Assembly: GCA_028280565.1 (NCBI GenBank)
Contig: JANQLQ010000162.1
Span: 1 to 34,615 of the forward strand
Direction of reading: 5' to 3'
DNA: 34,615 nt
Source of the DNA: Fulvivirga sp.
GTDB taxonomy: Bacteria; Bacteroidota; Bacteroidia; Cytophagales; Cyclobacteriaceae
The notes under the pieces are model-generated. The model was not told the origin of the DNA. It was given only the letters and a program-made list of their open reading frames with translations, and searched no databases. This document shows positions 1-8,717 of the stretch, in pieces. How positions within the stretch are numbered: position 1 is the first letter of the stretch; each line of letters starts with the position of its first letter. The translations under genes were made by a program, and so were the position numbers.

Positions 1-55
1 CCGGATTACAAATCCTATTGCCTCGATAAGTACGCATTACGCTGCGCTAAATGCG

Positions 56-246
56 CACTAGTTGAGTTGATAGGTAAGAGCATTGAAAATTCAAGTGGCA
101 TAAAGAAGGGAGACATCCAGGAACAGTACGGCCCATTTGAGGCCTGTGGGCAAGCGGCCTATGGCAGCTGGATAGCGCGTTTAGCGTGGAAAATGGGCTT
201 GGTTGCTGGCGCCCTTAGGTTTCGTTTTGGGTCAAGCCAAAAATAA
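56..246. repeat. Dispersed ~190 bp repeat, copy A
   Basis: This stretch aligns with 16808-17008 on the same strand. Shared blocks include CACTAGTT at the left edge, TGAAAATTCAAGTGGC, GGAACAG, TTGAGGCCTGTGG, TAGCGCGTTT, GAAAATGGGCTT, CTGGCGCCCTT and GTTTCGTTTT. The copies differ by many substitutions and one short indel near 217. Read on the minus strand, both copies give similar peptides around GASN(Q/K)AHFP and TRYPA, but copy A has stop codons, so it is either a non-coding repeat or a decayed one. Just outside it, 33-55 holds a small inverted repeat (CGCATT/AATGCG) that copy B lacks. Confidence 0.7.
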
Positions 247-360
247 AGAACTGGAAAGTGGAAGAAACAAAATCAATTTCAAAAGCTCCCTACCGCAAAT
301 ACCATTCGCCACGCACCCTATACGTCATTTGAAAGTTTACCTTACATTAAGAAAATACGC

Positions 361-2664
361 TTAGTCTGCCATAACCCGTTCCCGCCTTCGTTCAGTGGCT
401 AGCCGATTGATGTAAAAGCTACCTGCCACTAAGAGGATCATAAGGACCATGATCACTGTCCACACCCATGTATAATCGTAGGTCGTAAAGCTTAGTGGTG
501 AAGCATCTCCATACAAGACGAAGGCACCCCAAAAATAAGGATGAGAGGTGTGGGCATCGGAATCTTGCAAGTACTTTAGTTTAGCTTGCCTTAAAGCACG
601 ATCCTTGGGTAAGCCATTGGCAAGGTTCCTGGTAAAATAGTTTACGATCTTGGAAGTGGCATAGTCATTGGTTTTCCAGGCACTCATAGCTATGGCATGA
701 CAGCCTGCCATTTTGAAAGCTTTACCCACAGAGGCCATACCCACTCCCTGTTCTAAAGCTGTATGCTCGAGTCTCGAAGCGCTTAGCAGTACGATTTCAG
801 CATTCATCCCCAGGGTACTCAACGATGGGAAAGACAAAAACCCTTGGGAAGTATAGCATCCAGCGGGTTCAAAATCCGCAAAAATCAAACCTGATTGATC
901 CAAACGTTCTTCATCTACATAGGTATGCATGCTTAAATGTAAAATGCTGACATCAATACGCTCTAGAAAGTTGTTTTTCGTAGCAGAATCGCCAAGCAAT
1001 ATGCTACCACCAAATAACGCCCTGGCCTTGGTCACCTCCTCTTGGTTATAAATTAGTTCACCCCATTCACTTACTTCCTGTAATGAATCCGCTGATTGGG
1101 TCATTATTCCCGGCATTATTACGCCCGTGTAACTTGGGGCCACACCAAGATAGCGTTGTCTTGAAGAATTTTCATTGATATTGTGAGACACTCGGTACCG
1201 GGCGGAATGATCATAGCTAATGGGATGATCAAGGATCATAAAAGGCCAAGTGGAATACAGCTCGTTTTGCGGCATGCTCCCTAAGAGGAGGCCAAAAGGG
1301 AGGTGATCCAGGAAACCATCGGGAAAAATTATCAACCTCTCACCCGGGGACAGGATCTCTTGAACAGGATGCACCAGGTGAACATGAAGTTGATGCAATT
1401 GGGCAGCTAGCAGGCTATCGCTACCCCTATATGCTCTTTTTAGCATATCCAATACTTCGCTCGACCTTACAAGGAGGTCATTGACGCAATCAACCCTAGT
1501 GAGTAGGGCCTTTGATTTGTCAGCGGCCAAAAGATAATAAGCCGTGTGCCCTTGGTAATACGAAAAGAAGTTATCCTCATCTTCTAATGTGGCCCTGTAA
1601 GAGGCCAAAGACAAGGGTACCTGCTGGTATACTCGCTTGTGCGCCGGACCCAGTGTTTGTACTACGGTAGCTATGGAATCATATTGATCTTCGATGTTTC
1701 GGATCCTAGTAACATAAAAACCCATAGAGTCCTCCTGGCCTGTCTCTCGGAGCTTTTTTGAAAACAAAGAATATTGTGTTTCAATAGAATCCAGCATTTG
1801 GGAGAGAAAAGGCAGTGTTTGAGAAATCTCTCCCAAGGGGTAGGATCGCAATGTTTCCATCGCCCTAAGCGCTTTCCCCTGTTCTATGAACCAGAACGCG
1901 TATTCGCTGACCACAGGTGAAGCCAATACCTCCATTCCTCCCAAACAGGTGTCTAAAGCCTCTCCTACTACACCTTGGTGGCCATCAACAAAATAAGGTT
2001 TAGCTTTCGATAGGCTGCTTATTTTCATCGCCTTAGCAAACGCCTTCAAACATAAACGGTAGGTTTTCAAACTGGCCTGTAGATATTGGACCTGGTTTGA
2101 ACTTTCAAAATAGTCTTTTAAAATGCGGGCTTTAATTGCCGAAACCCGGATAAATTCGGGCAGGAACACGATATTACGAAGACCCGGGTTATCCGTAGGG
2201 TAACTCCAGTTTTGAAGATCGGAAAGCGCATAGAGGTTTTTTTGAACTACTTCCAATGCTTTTTCATAGTCGCCCTGCCGTACGTAAGCAAGCGCTATTT
2301 GGTTGATGACCTCGTAAGCCTGTTGATTATGAAGCTCTTCCTGTTGCGCACGCAGTTGAGCCAAAGTAAAATCATCCTGTGTTTCTTTAAAATTGCCCTG
2401 TTTAAAAAACTGTTGCACTTGGAGCGCCAAGGCCTGCCGGCTTTTTTCATTACTTTCTACTTCAGCGGCTGTAGCCTTACGGGGTCGTCGTGAGTTACCT
2501 GCCCCAGGCTGCTGAGGAGGCTTGAGCACTACAGTTATGTTCGCGTGGAATGATGTGCCCGGGGGTGCCTTGCCACCGGCGGCAGAACGCACTCCCAAGC
2601 ACTGCCCAGTGTCGAGAACGGGGAATGATGCCAGGAGCAGGAGGATACTTTGCCAAGAGGTCAT
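361..2664 (-). CDS. Membrane-anchored TPR-CHAT protein with altered catalytic cysteine
   Basis: A 767-residue caspase-like CHAT-domain protein. The frame is open up to 2880, but I choose the ATG at 2664: GGAG lies five bases upstream and a hydrophobic signal peptide follows at once (SILLLLASFPVLDTG). A linker leads to TPR-like helices from about residue 117 (YEVINQIALAYVRQGDYEKALEVV). The C-terminal part has CHAT hallmarks: IIFPDGFLDHLPFG, LHLSMHT with the putative catalytic His580, AMSAWKTND and HPYFWGAFVLYGD. Where most family members have LSAC, this one has LSAS, with Ser630 encoded by TCG at 775-777. A transmembrane helix (VWTVIMVLMILLVAGSFYI) and a basic tail end the protein, so the CHAT and TPR parts are probably periplasmic. 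Family assignment is firm. Loss of protease activity is inference. Confidence 0.85.
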   Translation of the reverse strand: MTSWQSILLLLASFPVLDTGQCLGVRSAAGGKAPPGTSFHANITVVLKPPQQPGAGNSRRPRKATAAEVESNEKSRQALALQVQQFFKQGNFKETQDDFTLAQLRAQQEELHNQQAYEVINQIALAYVRQGDYEKALEVVQKNLYALSDLQNWSYPTDNPGLRNIVFLPEFIRVSAIKARILKDYFESSNQVQYLQASLKTYRLCLKAFAKAMKISSLSKAKPYFVDGHQGVVGEALDTCLGGMEVLASPVVSEYAFWFIEQGKALRAMETLRSYPLGEISQTLPFLSQMLDSIETQYSLFSKKLRETGQEDSMGFYVTRIRNIEDQYDSIATVVQTLGPAHKRVYQQVPLSLASYRATLEDEDNFFSYYQGHTAYYLLAADKSKALLTRVDCVNDLLVRSSEVLDMLKRAYRGSDSLLAAQLHQLHVHLVHPVQEILSPGERLIIFPDGFLDHLPFGLLLGSMPQNELYSTWPFMILDHPISYDHSARYRVSHNINENSSRQRYLGVAPSYTGVIMPGIMTQSADSLQEVSEWGELIYNQEEVTKARALFGGSILLGDSATKNNFLERIDVSILHLSMHTYVDEERLDQSGLIFADFEPAGCYTSQGFLSFPSLSTLGMNAEIVLLSASRLEHTALEQGVGMASVGKAFKMAGCHAIAMSAWKTNDYATSKIVNYFTRNLANGLPKDRALRQAKLKYLQDSDAHTSHPYFWGAFVLYGDASPLSFTTYDYTWVWTVIMVLMILLVAGSFYINRLATERRRERVMAD

Positions 2665-2938
2665 TTTCTCCAATATACAGAAAATTAGGCTCTTAAGTAA
2701 TACATGTGTGCTTGATCGGTCTCTCCAGGCGGTCGCCAAGGTGAAATTTCCAAGGTCGAGAGAATGGATGGAGGACGACAGGACCTTTAAAATTGCTAAA
2801 GCCGTAAGGAGGAGAACCTTAACAAAATTGCCAAGTACCACACAATAAGCGAACCAAAAAAACATCCCACCGATTTTCAATTTACAAATTTAGGCTTTCA
2901 CCTATTAATAGTCCTGTTGGTTTTTTAACTTCGGACCA

Positions 2939-4042
2939 ATGGATCAGTTTGTAGTATCAGCGCGGAAGTACCGGCCCACGGGCTTTGAAGAGGTAGTAGG
3001 ACAGGAACATATCACTACTACCTTAAAAAATGCGATTGACAACAACCAACTCGCCCAAGCATTGCTTTTTTGTGGGCCCCGGGGAGTAGGTAAAACCACT
3101 TGTGCCCGCATCTTGGCCCGGATGATCAACCAGTTTGACGAAAAGAGTGAAGGGAATACCCTGAATATATTTGAGTTGGATGCCGCATCGAACAATTCCG
3201 TGGATGACATACGTAACCTGATCGACCAAGTCAGGTATCCTCCTCAATATGGTAAGTACAAAGTGTACATCATCGATGAGGTTCATATGCTTTCTAACGC
3301 GGCTTTTAACGCATTCCTTAAAACGCTGGAGGAACCCCCACCTTACGCCATTTTCATACTGGCCACCACCGAAAAACATAAGGTGATCCCAACGATCTTA
3401 TCCCGATGCCAGATCTTCGATTTTAACAGGATACAGGTTTCTGATATTTCGGGTCACTTATCAAGGATTGCAGAAAAAGAAGGAATTACCGCGGAAGAAG
3501 AAGCCCTGCACCTCATTGCCCAGAAAGCCGATGGCGCCCTGCGGGATGCATTATCGATCTTCGACCTGATCGTAACATTCTCCTCGGGTAAAAACGTCAC
3601 CTACCAGTCTACCATCGATAACCTGCACATACTCGATTACGAGTATTACTTTAAAGTGGTAGATCATTTGTTGGCTGAAGATCTGTCCAGCACCCTTTTA
3701 CTTTTTGATGAGATCCTAAAACTTGGGTTTGACGGGCACAATTTTATTGTTGGGCTCAGCGAGCATTTACGAAACCTGCTAGTATGTAAGGATAATGCTA
3801 CGATCCAGTTAATGGAGGTCCCGGATAATACCAAACAAAAATATGTGGATCAGGCTAACAGGGCTTCCATGTCATTTTTATTGTCGTCGTTGAACTTGGC
3901 TAACCAATGCGACTTAAGTTATAAGTCCAGTAAAAACCAGCGGCTGCACGTAGAGCTGGCCCTGATGAAGTTAGCCCACATCAACGCTGCTATTAGCTTA
4001 GCCACCTTAGAGGAGAGTGGCCTAAAAAAAAAAGTGATGTAA
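2939..4042 (+). CDS. dnaX: DNA polymerase III gamma/tau: zero-frame (gamma-like) product
   Basis: Clamp-loader ATPase subunit. In the zero frame it is 367 residues ending at TAA 4040-4042. Visible motifs: Walker A GPRGVGKT (46-53), Walker B IIDEVH (111-116), sensor LATTE (141-145) and the SRC arginine-finger motif (LSRC, 154-157), followed by the lid and collar domains. The cysteine-rich zinc module found in E. coli DnaX between Walker A and the DAASNNSVDDIR segment is absent; only a short linker (INQFDEKSEGNT) is there. The reading frame ends directly after a run of ten A residues, and the -1 frame continues for another 213 codons. The short product therefore corresponds to gamma and the frameshifted one to tau. 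The start is the only good ATG before a highly conserved N-terminus (FVVSARKYRP). Confidence 0.95.
   Translation: MDQFVVSARKYRPTGFEEVVGQEHITTTLKNAIDNNQLAQALLFCGPRGVGKTTCARILARMINQFDEKSEGNTLNIFELDAASNNSVDDIRNLIDQVRYPPQYGKYKVYIIDEVHMLSNAAFNAFLKTLEEPPPYAIFILATTEKHKVIPTILSRCQIFDFNRIQVSDISGHLSRIAEKEGITAEEEALHLIAQKADGALRDALSIFDLIVTFSSGKNVTYQSTIDNLHILDYEYYFKVVDHLLAEDLSSTLLLFDEILKLGFDGHNFIVGLSEHLRNLLVCKDNATIQLMEVPDNTKQKYVDQANRASMSFLLSSLNLANQCDLSYKSSKNQRLHVELALMKLAHINAAISLATLEESGLKKKVM
4011..4036 (+). other. Likely dnaX programmed -1 frameshift or transcriptional slippage site
   Basis: Ten consecutive A residues (4024-4033) sit in the zero frame as CTA AAA AAA AAA GTG ATG TAA. An SD-like AGGAGAG lies at 4011-4017, six bases before the run, which resembles the stimulatory SD element upstream of the E. 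coli dnaX slippery site. A slip of -1, or one extra A added by RNA polymerase, moves reading into a frame open to 4674. I see no strong hairpin just downstream; the region is C-rich. Poly-A slippage in dnaX is established for E. coli (ribosomal) and Thermus (transcriptional). An assembly error in the homopolymer is the main alternative. Confidence 0.75.
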
Positions 4043-4674
4043 CCCCCCAGCCCGACCCACCAAAACCCGCCGAAACCCCACCTGTTGCAGTTTCATCGCC
4101 TAGCACCAATACCAAAACAATCGTAGAGGCCCAGGAAGAATCTACACCGGCACGCCAAACGCCAAGCCCAGTTAAAATTCCCCCAAAGCCAACTAAACTA
4201 AGGTCTACCACAAAAATACCTACCAACTTGGATCAAGTGTTGGAAGACCTGCCCAGCCCGGGAGAAGATGTGGAAGAAGGACCTTCGATTGAAGAATCCT
4301 ACGGTAATGACCCCTTTACTTTCGAGGATCTCAAAGAACACTGGGGGCAATTTGCAGAGCTAAAAAAGAAAGAGGGTAAAGACTCGGAATACGCCGTATT
4401 AAAACAGGAGATAGAGCTAGTAGAAGAAGTAAAAATACTTTTAAAGCTCACCAACGCGGTAAAGTTGAATATTCTCGATAGGTTCCGGCCCGATCTTATG
4501 ACTTATTTAAAATCGCGGTTAAATAATGGCCAAGTCGAGTTAATCACCCAACTTATAGAGGAAGAGTCATCGAGGGTACCCTACACCAACAAGGAGAAAT
4601 TTGAATACCTCGCGGAAAAGAAACCCATTCTCCATGATCTTAAGAATCGACTGGGACTTGACCCCGATTTTTAA
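4033..4674 (+). CDS. dnaX: Tau-specific C-terminal part of DnaX, read in the -1 frame
   Basis: If translation slips by -1 at the A run, reading continues AGT GAT GTA ACC and stays open for 213 codons, giving a 578-residue tau-type protein. The first ~65 residues are a Pro/Thr/Ser/Lys-rich linker (QPDPPKPAETPPV; PSPVKIPPKPTK). An acidic stretch follows (LEDLPSPGEDVEEGPSIEES), then a helical domain starting near FEDLKEHWGQFAELKKKEGK and ending KKPILHDLKNRLGLDPDF. The final domain resembles the C-terminal domain of Bacteroidota DnaX proteins, which supports real translation rather than chance openness. No convincing independent start exists: the first ATG in this frame is at 4498, and the first alternative start (TTG, 4228) falls inside the linker. 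Confidence 0.8.
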   Translation, partial: SDVTPQPDPPKPAETPPVAVSSPSTNTKTIVEAQEESTPARQTPSPVKIPPKPTKLRSTTKIPTNLDQVLEDLPSPGEDVEEGPSIEESYGNDPFTFEDLKEHWGQFAELKKKEGKDSEYAVLKQEIELVEEVKILLKLTNAVKLNILDRFRPDLMTYLKSRLNNGQVELITQLIEEESSRVPYTNKEKFEYLAEKKPILHDLKNRLGLDPDF

Positions 4675-5017
4675 ATTTGAAAATCATTTTCTCCAAAAAA
4701 CATCCTTAATGGTCTTTTTTGGACGTATAAATGGCTATTTCTAAGAACTGGAAACCTCAAATTTTGTGGATTATCCAAAACTTTGGGATTTGTACTTCGA
4801 CCTTGAGTCAATCGCGTTAAGAATTTAAGCAGTGTGCCAAATGGTGTAGATCACATTGTTTGAGCGCGGCGCGGTTGTGATCTGTTCGTGTAAGAGGCTA
4901 AAATTTAGCTATTCACTCACAGTCTTGACTTTTTTGTTCGGTTTCCCTATCAAAGGGAATTTGAAAGGACGTCCTAAGTAGCATTGGGATGAGAAAGCCA
5001 CTCACCTCATTCGCCGA
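4675..5017. other. Gene-free stretch between dnaX and the DUF3078 gene
   Basis: These 343 bp lie between the ends of two convergent genes and hold no convincing ORF, tRNA or T-tract terminator. Three small inverted repeats are visible: AGATCACA/TGTGATCT at 4848-4855 and 4876-4883 around a 20-base GC-rich loop, GCTAAA-A-TTTAGC at 4897-4909, and TTCCCT/AGGGAA at 4943-4948 and 4954-4959. Their roles are unknown; the first could act as a transcript-end hairpin. Confidence 0.5.
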
Positions 5018-5902
5018 TCAGTCTTCATAATTCTTAAATTTATAAACGATCCCCATATTGAGCGCTTGGCTAAATTGAAGTTCATCGACTTGGTCAAAAT
5101 CATAAATTGCGATCAACCCCAAGCTTACGTCAAGGAAGCTATTCACCTTGGCAGCCAGGATCAAGTCCAGGCGATGATCTACCTTGTCCAGCTCGAGTTC
5201 TTCATAATTGGAAAAAAGGATGTATTTCCACTTCAAATTAAGATTTTCAGCGATGTCTTTGTTGAAATCCGCCAACAGCTGGAAGGCAAGCCATTCTGCG
5301 CGCAAGTTATCCCCAGGGTCCACACCGTAGGCACCCAGGTCAGAAAGCCTGTCATTATTGACGAACGTTAAACGAGGAGAAAAAGGGCCAATTCTTACTT
5401 TGAAGAAATCCGCCGGGTTATACTCAAATCCCCACGACGAGGTAACAAATGCAGGCGCAAATAGGCTTGAAATGAGGCTGTCGTAGGTTTCCCCGTTGCT
5501 CCTTACTTGGTCATAGGCAAAACCGTCGGCAAACTGTGTGAGCAAAGACAGTGAGGTAAAAAAAATCCATTTCGAAGAAAGCTCTCTCCCGTACTTCGTG
5601 TCTAAAAATACCCTGTCCAACGATTTTCGGCTGCTCTGCCCTTCGTTACTCAAAACACCGTAGGCCAGGTCTATCTCGTTATCCCAGCTATGTATGTCCC
5701 TTGCATAATTAGCTTTATAGTTCAAAAAAGCGTTCAGGCCTATCGAGTTTACACCTCCACCGGTCCAATTATCTGAAAACGAGGCCTGGTTAAAGCTTAT
5801 TCCTGCGCGAAAATCCTTTTTCCAATAGGTAGTATCCTCTTGTCCCTGCAGGGTAAATACACACGAACATACTAAGGCAAACAACAACGTGATTTTTTTC
5901 AT
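5018..5902 (-). CDS. DUF3078 family outer-membrane protein
   Basis: A 294-residue exported protein starting MKKITLLFALVCSCVFTLQG, a typical signal peptide. The mature part begins QEDTTYWKKDFRAGISFNQASFSDNWTGGG, characteristic of DUF3078 proteins of Bacteroidota. It continues with alternating aromatic beta-strands (LNAFLNYKANYARD; WSWGFEYNPADFFKVRIGP-like segments) and ends with a strand-like MGIVYKFKNYED, consistent with an outer-membrane beta-barrel. The frame is open up to 5965, but that part lies across a consensus -7 element (5930-5937), so the ATG at 5902 is the better start. Molecular function is unknown. Fold and location are inferred from the pattern and the family. Confidence 0.85.
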   Translation of the reverse strand: MKKITLLFALVCSCVFTLQGQEDTTYWKKDFRAGISFNQASFSDNWTGGGVNSIGLNAFLNYKANYARDIHSWDNEIDLAYGVLSNEGQSSRKSLDRVFLDTKYGRELSSKWIFFTSLSLLTQFADGFAYDQVRSNGETYDSLISSLFAPAFVTSSWGFEYNPADFFKVRIGPFSPRLTFVNNDRLSDLGAYGVDPGDNLRAEWLAFQLLADFNKDIAENLNLKWKYILFSNYEELELDKVDHRLDLILAAKVNSFLDVSLGLIAIYDFDQVDELQFSQALNMGIVYKFKNYED

Positions 5903-5929
5903 GGTAATGTCAGTAAATTGAGGTTTATG

Positions 5930-5937
5930 CAAATATA
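5930..5937 (-). promoter_or_regulatory. Bacteroidota -7 promoter element for the DUF3078 gene
   Basis: The minus strand reads TATATTTG, an exact match to TAnnTTTG, about 27 bases upstream of the chosen start at 5902. No TTTG is found at the ideal -33 spacing, so only half the promoter is supported. It argues against the longer start at 5965. Confidence 0.5.
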
Positions 5938-6100
5938 ATGGGTCAAAGCAGGATACCGTATTCATATTCGGTGGATCGCAACAAATACTCGGTAATTGTA
6001 AAAATATAATTTTTTACAGGAAAAAAAGGAAGGAAGAAATGAAGTAGAATTACTACCCCATCATCCCATAATATCGAGGAGTTAACTCAAAAAGACGAAG

Positions 6101-6131
6101 GAAAAAAAAGAAGGCCCGGAAGACAGGGACC
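6101..6131 (-). terminator. Probable intrinsic terminator after the response regulator gene
   Basis: On the minus strand, nine bases after the stop codon, GGTCC pairs with GGGCC (five pairs, one G-U) around a nine-base loop and is followed by TTCTTTTTTTTCC. The stem is short but the T-tract is strong. Confidence 0.5.
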
Positions 6132-6140
6132 TATTTTATC

Positions 6141-6554
6141 TTATAAGTTATTCACTTTTACCTCTTCCAAAGCAGTCTCCGTAAGAGGCTTAGTGATAAA
6201 CTTGATCACGTGGTTATTATTGACGATCTTATCGATATCCCTTTTGTTATCAGAGCTAGAAAGAATGATCACCTTACACCTGTCTTTTATGAGATCGCTA
6301 AATTTCTCGAACTCGTATAAAAACACGAAACCATCTACAATAGGCATATTGATATCCAAAAAGATAAGGTTCGGAAGGTTTTCGATCACATCCTGATTTT
6401 CTCTCAAATAATCTAGGGCACTCTTTCCTGAATTTTTCACTTCCACTCTATTGGCGAACTTGGTTATTTCAATAATACGCTTACTGATGAAGTTATCGGT
6501 ATCATTGTCATCTACCAACATTACCAAATCTATCGGATTAGAATCAGTCAACAT
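6141..6554 (-). CDS. Single-domain response regulator (CheY-like receiver)
   Basis: A 137-residue protein that is only a receiver domain with no output domain. The acidic pocket is VDDND (Asp15, Asp16), the phospho-acceptor is Asp67 in LIFLDINMP, the conserved Thr/Ser position is in ILSSSD (Ser99/100), and the conserved lysine is Lys122 in ITKPL. The LxxVDDNDxDxxI start and the LDINMPxxDGxxFL core resemble the stand-alone receivers common in Bacteroidota, which usually relay phosphate from hybrid histidine kinases. No kinase gene lies nearby, so the partner cannot be named. The gene is monocistronic here: a terminator follows it and there is a ~140 bp gap to the next gene. Confidence 0.93.
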   Translation of the reverse strand: MLTDSNPIDLVMLVDDNDTDNFISKRIIEITKFANRVEVKNSGKSALDYLRENQDVIENLPNLIFLDINMPIVDGFVFLYEFEKFSDLIKDRCKVIILSSSDNKRDIDKIVNNNHVIKFITKPLTETALEEVKVNNL

Positions 6555-6694
6555 TCAGATATTTAAGTGAATAATTTGGGCTCAACAAATTTGATTAAAT
6601 ATATTCTTTTTCAACTAAAAAAAGAACTGCATCATTTTCGATTGCAAACATACCAATTAAAAACTTTTTTTGTAATACAGCAAAGGGAATTGAT

Positions 6695-8710
6695 TTAATT
6701 GTCACTTGCTTTTTGAATTTTTAATTTTTCCCCTAATTGCACTCCCATGTCCTTTTTATCATTCCATTCCATGAGTTCTTCAACGGACACTTGGTGAGAC
6801 CTTGCTATGCTGTATAGCGTATCACCTTCCGCTACCGTGTAAACAGTAAAGGGGCTTACTTCAGAACCTGGGGATGTTGACTGCGGTTCTAAGGGCTGTT
6901 CTGCCGGTTTTGAAGTATTCTTATATATTTCGAGTCGCTGACCGATCCCTAATTTATCATTTATATTTAAATTATTCCATTTTAAAACATCCATAACTGT
7001 TACATCATAGATTTTCGATATGGCATAATAGGTTTCACCTTTACGCACCACATGGGTTTGCAGTACGGAATCCGGCACGTTCACTACCTCCCGGGATAGT
7101 CCCTCTTCTATTTTTTGTGATGTGCTTGGCTTTGTTGGTGTACCTGTATCCGATACCTCCTGGTCGACTTGCGTTTCAGTCGCCAATACAGGAGGGGGCG
7201 TGATGGACCGGGGTGAATCAAGCCGGTCTTCTTTTATCCTTTCTAATGAATCAAGCTTTTGCAGGAAAGTAGGCGGCCCGTTTTCCGGGGCTTCGGTATC
7301 TTCAACATTGGTGTTTGCAACGGCAGGGGTTGAAGCTATGGTCTTTGTACTATCCACACTCTTTACGATCACAGGTGCGGGGTGCTTAGGTCTTACGTCC
7401 CGGTATTCTATAGCCACTTTGGATGGGCGAATGTAACGCAACCATACCACTCTTCCTGTTTTTACCTTTTCTTGGGCATTCATACGGTTCTTTGCCCTTA
7501 GTTTTTTGAGTTTGACGGCATACTTTTGAGAAATATCCCACAGGGATTCTCCTTCTTGGGCAATATGGTAATGTGTTTTGGCTTTGCCTCGTTTTGATTT
7601 CAAATAATAAACTTGGCCTGTGACTAATGCATCATTGATGTTAAGGTCATTGAATTTTAAAAACTTCCCCAATTCCACATTCCCTTTGGTGGCCAACGCC
7701 GTGCTCTTATCCTTTTCCCTTGCTAACAGCCCGGGTAAACCATTAATGGTTACGATCTTACCCTTCTTTAAACCCTGTTTATCTTCGATCATCGGAAATT
7801 CGTTGGCATCTTGAAAATAGTAGTCGATGCTGGCCGTTTCGCCGTTGTTCAGGGTACTCCCCCCGTCAGCCTGCGGGGTGCTCGACACCGAGGTAAGCGC
7901 CACCATGGAAGTATTCGTAGTAGGCACAATCACCGAGTAGGCTTTATCCGTAGGTATTTTCCCCTTCCTCAACCATTTGTTATAGGCTTTGACCTCCTCG
8001 CTATCCACGCGGTACAACTCGGCAATGTCGGTCAAGGTCTCATTACCGCTGGACCTATGTTCTAAGAGTTTAAGCTGGCCCTGTCCTTTGACTGCACCTT
8101 CGTACGCAATTTTATGGGCCAAGTACTTTTTAACATACCAATACGTTTTTTTATTGATCGTCATCGATTTTGCGCCACGATGCTTGTCCGCCCCCACCTT
8201 CAGGGCAGCTCCCGGCCCCATTTGATATGCTTGCAAAGACATGAGCCAATTGTCAAAAAAGCTGTTGTTATTTTTCTTGAGGTAGCGGGCTGCCCCCCGC
8301 GAAGAAGATTCTATGTTCATTCGTTCGTCAATGTGCTTGTCCACCCTTAACCCCATTTCAGCAGCGGTAAAATCCTTAAACTGCCAAAATCCCACGGCAT
8401 TGGAAGACGACACTGCATCCGACACCAGCCCGCTTTCTTGCAGCACCAAGAATTTAAAATCATCCGGGAGGTTTTCTTCCCTGAATACACGCTCTATGAT
8501 CGGGAAATAGCTTTTTGCTTTCTCTACCTGTTTATCAAAATACATGGGGCTCCGCCGCAGGCGATCTACGTCCTGTTGGATCTCTTTCCGGGCCTCCTCG
8601 GTAATACGCAGTTTAAGATCCGCAAAATCGAGTTTGGCAGGCACCTTGGGAGGTTGAGCCATCACAAAAACCGGGAGAAACGCCAGCAGCGCAAAAAATC
8701 GATAGACCAT
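6695..8710 (-). CDS. MltD-like membrane-bound lytic murein transglycosylase with LysM repeats
   Basis: A 671-residue exported protein with a signal peptide (VYRFFALLAFLPVFVMAQP). The SLT domain covers about residues 60-210: catalytic Glu92 in VLQESGL, then SSSNAVGFWQFKDFTA, RMNIESSSRGAARYLK and NWLMSLQAYQMGPGAAL, the MltD-type motif set. LysM or LysM-like units follow near residues 215-262, 380-428, 550-598 and 622-668 (for example HYHIAQEGESLWDISQKYAV and HVVRKGETYYAISKIYDV), separated by a Thr/Ser/Pro-rich linker. It should cleave peptidoglycan glycan strands to 1,6-anhydro products while the LysM units bind the wall. It starts seven bases after the O-methyltransferase stop, so the two are probably co-transcribed. 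No lipobox cysteine is visible. Confidence 0.92.
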   Translation of the reverse strand: MVYRFFALLAFLPVFVMAQPPKVPAKLDFADLKLRITEEARKEIQQDVDRLRRSPMYFDKQVEKAKSYFPIIERVFREENLPDDFKFLVLQESGLVSDAVSSSNAVGFWQFKDFTAAEMGLRVDKHIDERMNIESSSRGAARYLKKNNNSFFDNWLMSLQAYQMGPGAALKVGADKHRGAKSMTINKKTYWYVKKYLAHKIAYEGAVKGQGQLKLLEHRSSGNETLTDIAELYRVDSEEVKAYNKWLRKGKIPTDKAYSVIVPTTNTSMVALTSVSSTPQADGGSTLNNGETASIDYYFQDANEFPMIEDKQGLKKGKIVTINGLPGLLAREKDKSTALATKGNVELGKFLKFNDLNINDALVTGQVYYLKSKRGKAKTHYHIAQEGESLWDISQKYAVKLKKLRAKNRMNAQEKVKTGRVVWLRYIRPSKVAIEYRDVRPKHPAPVIVKSVDSTKTIASTPAVANTNVEDTEAPENGPPTFLQKLDSLERIKEDRLDSPRSITPPPVLATETQVDQEVSDTGTPTKPSTSQKIEEGLSREVVNVPDSVLQTHVVRKGETYYAISKIYDVTVMDVLKWNNLNINDKLGIGQRLEIYKNTSKPAEQPLEPQSTSPGSEVSPFTVYTVAEGDTLYSIARSHQVSVEELMEWNDKKDMGVQLGEKLKIQKASDN

Positions 8711-8717
8711 ACTGAAT

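Noticed and set aside
1-55. tRNA-like or mobile-element end at the window start
   Set aside because: CCGGATTACAAATCC and a small hairpin are suggestive, but the window edge cuts the sequence and no cloverleaf or transposon end can be built.
2665-2880. N-terminal 72-codon extension of the TPR-CHAT gene
   Set aside because: The internal ATG at 2664 has a GGAG upstream and starts a signal peptide. The extension would bury that signal peptide inside the protein.
4228-4674. A separate 148-codon gene downstream of dnaX
   Set aside because: It opens with TTG inside a linker whose frame is open back to the A run, so it is better explained as the tau part of DnaX.
361-4674. A CHAT-based defence system next to dnaX
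   Set aside because: No gasdermin, Cas or other effector or sensor gene is adjacent, the neighbours are core genes, and the catalytic Cys is absent.
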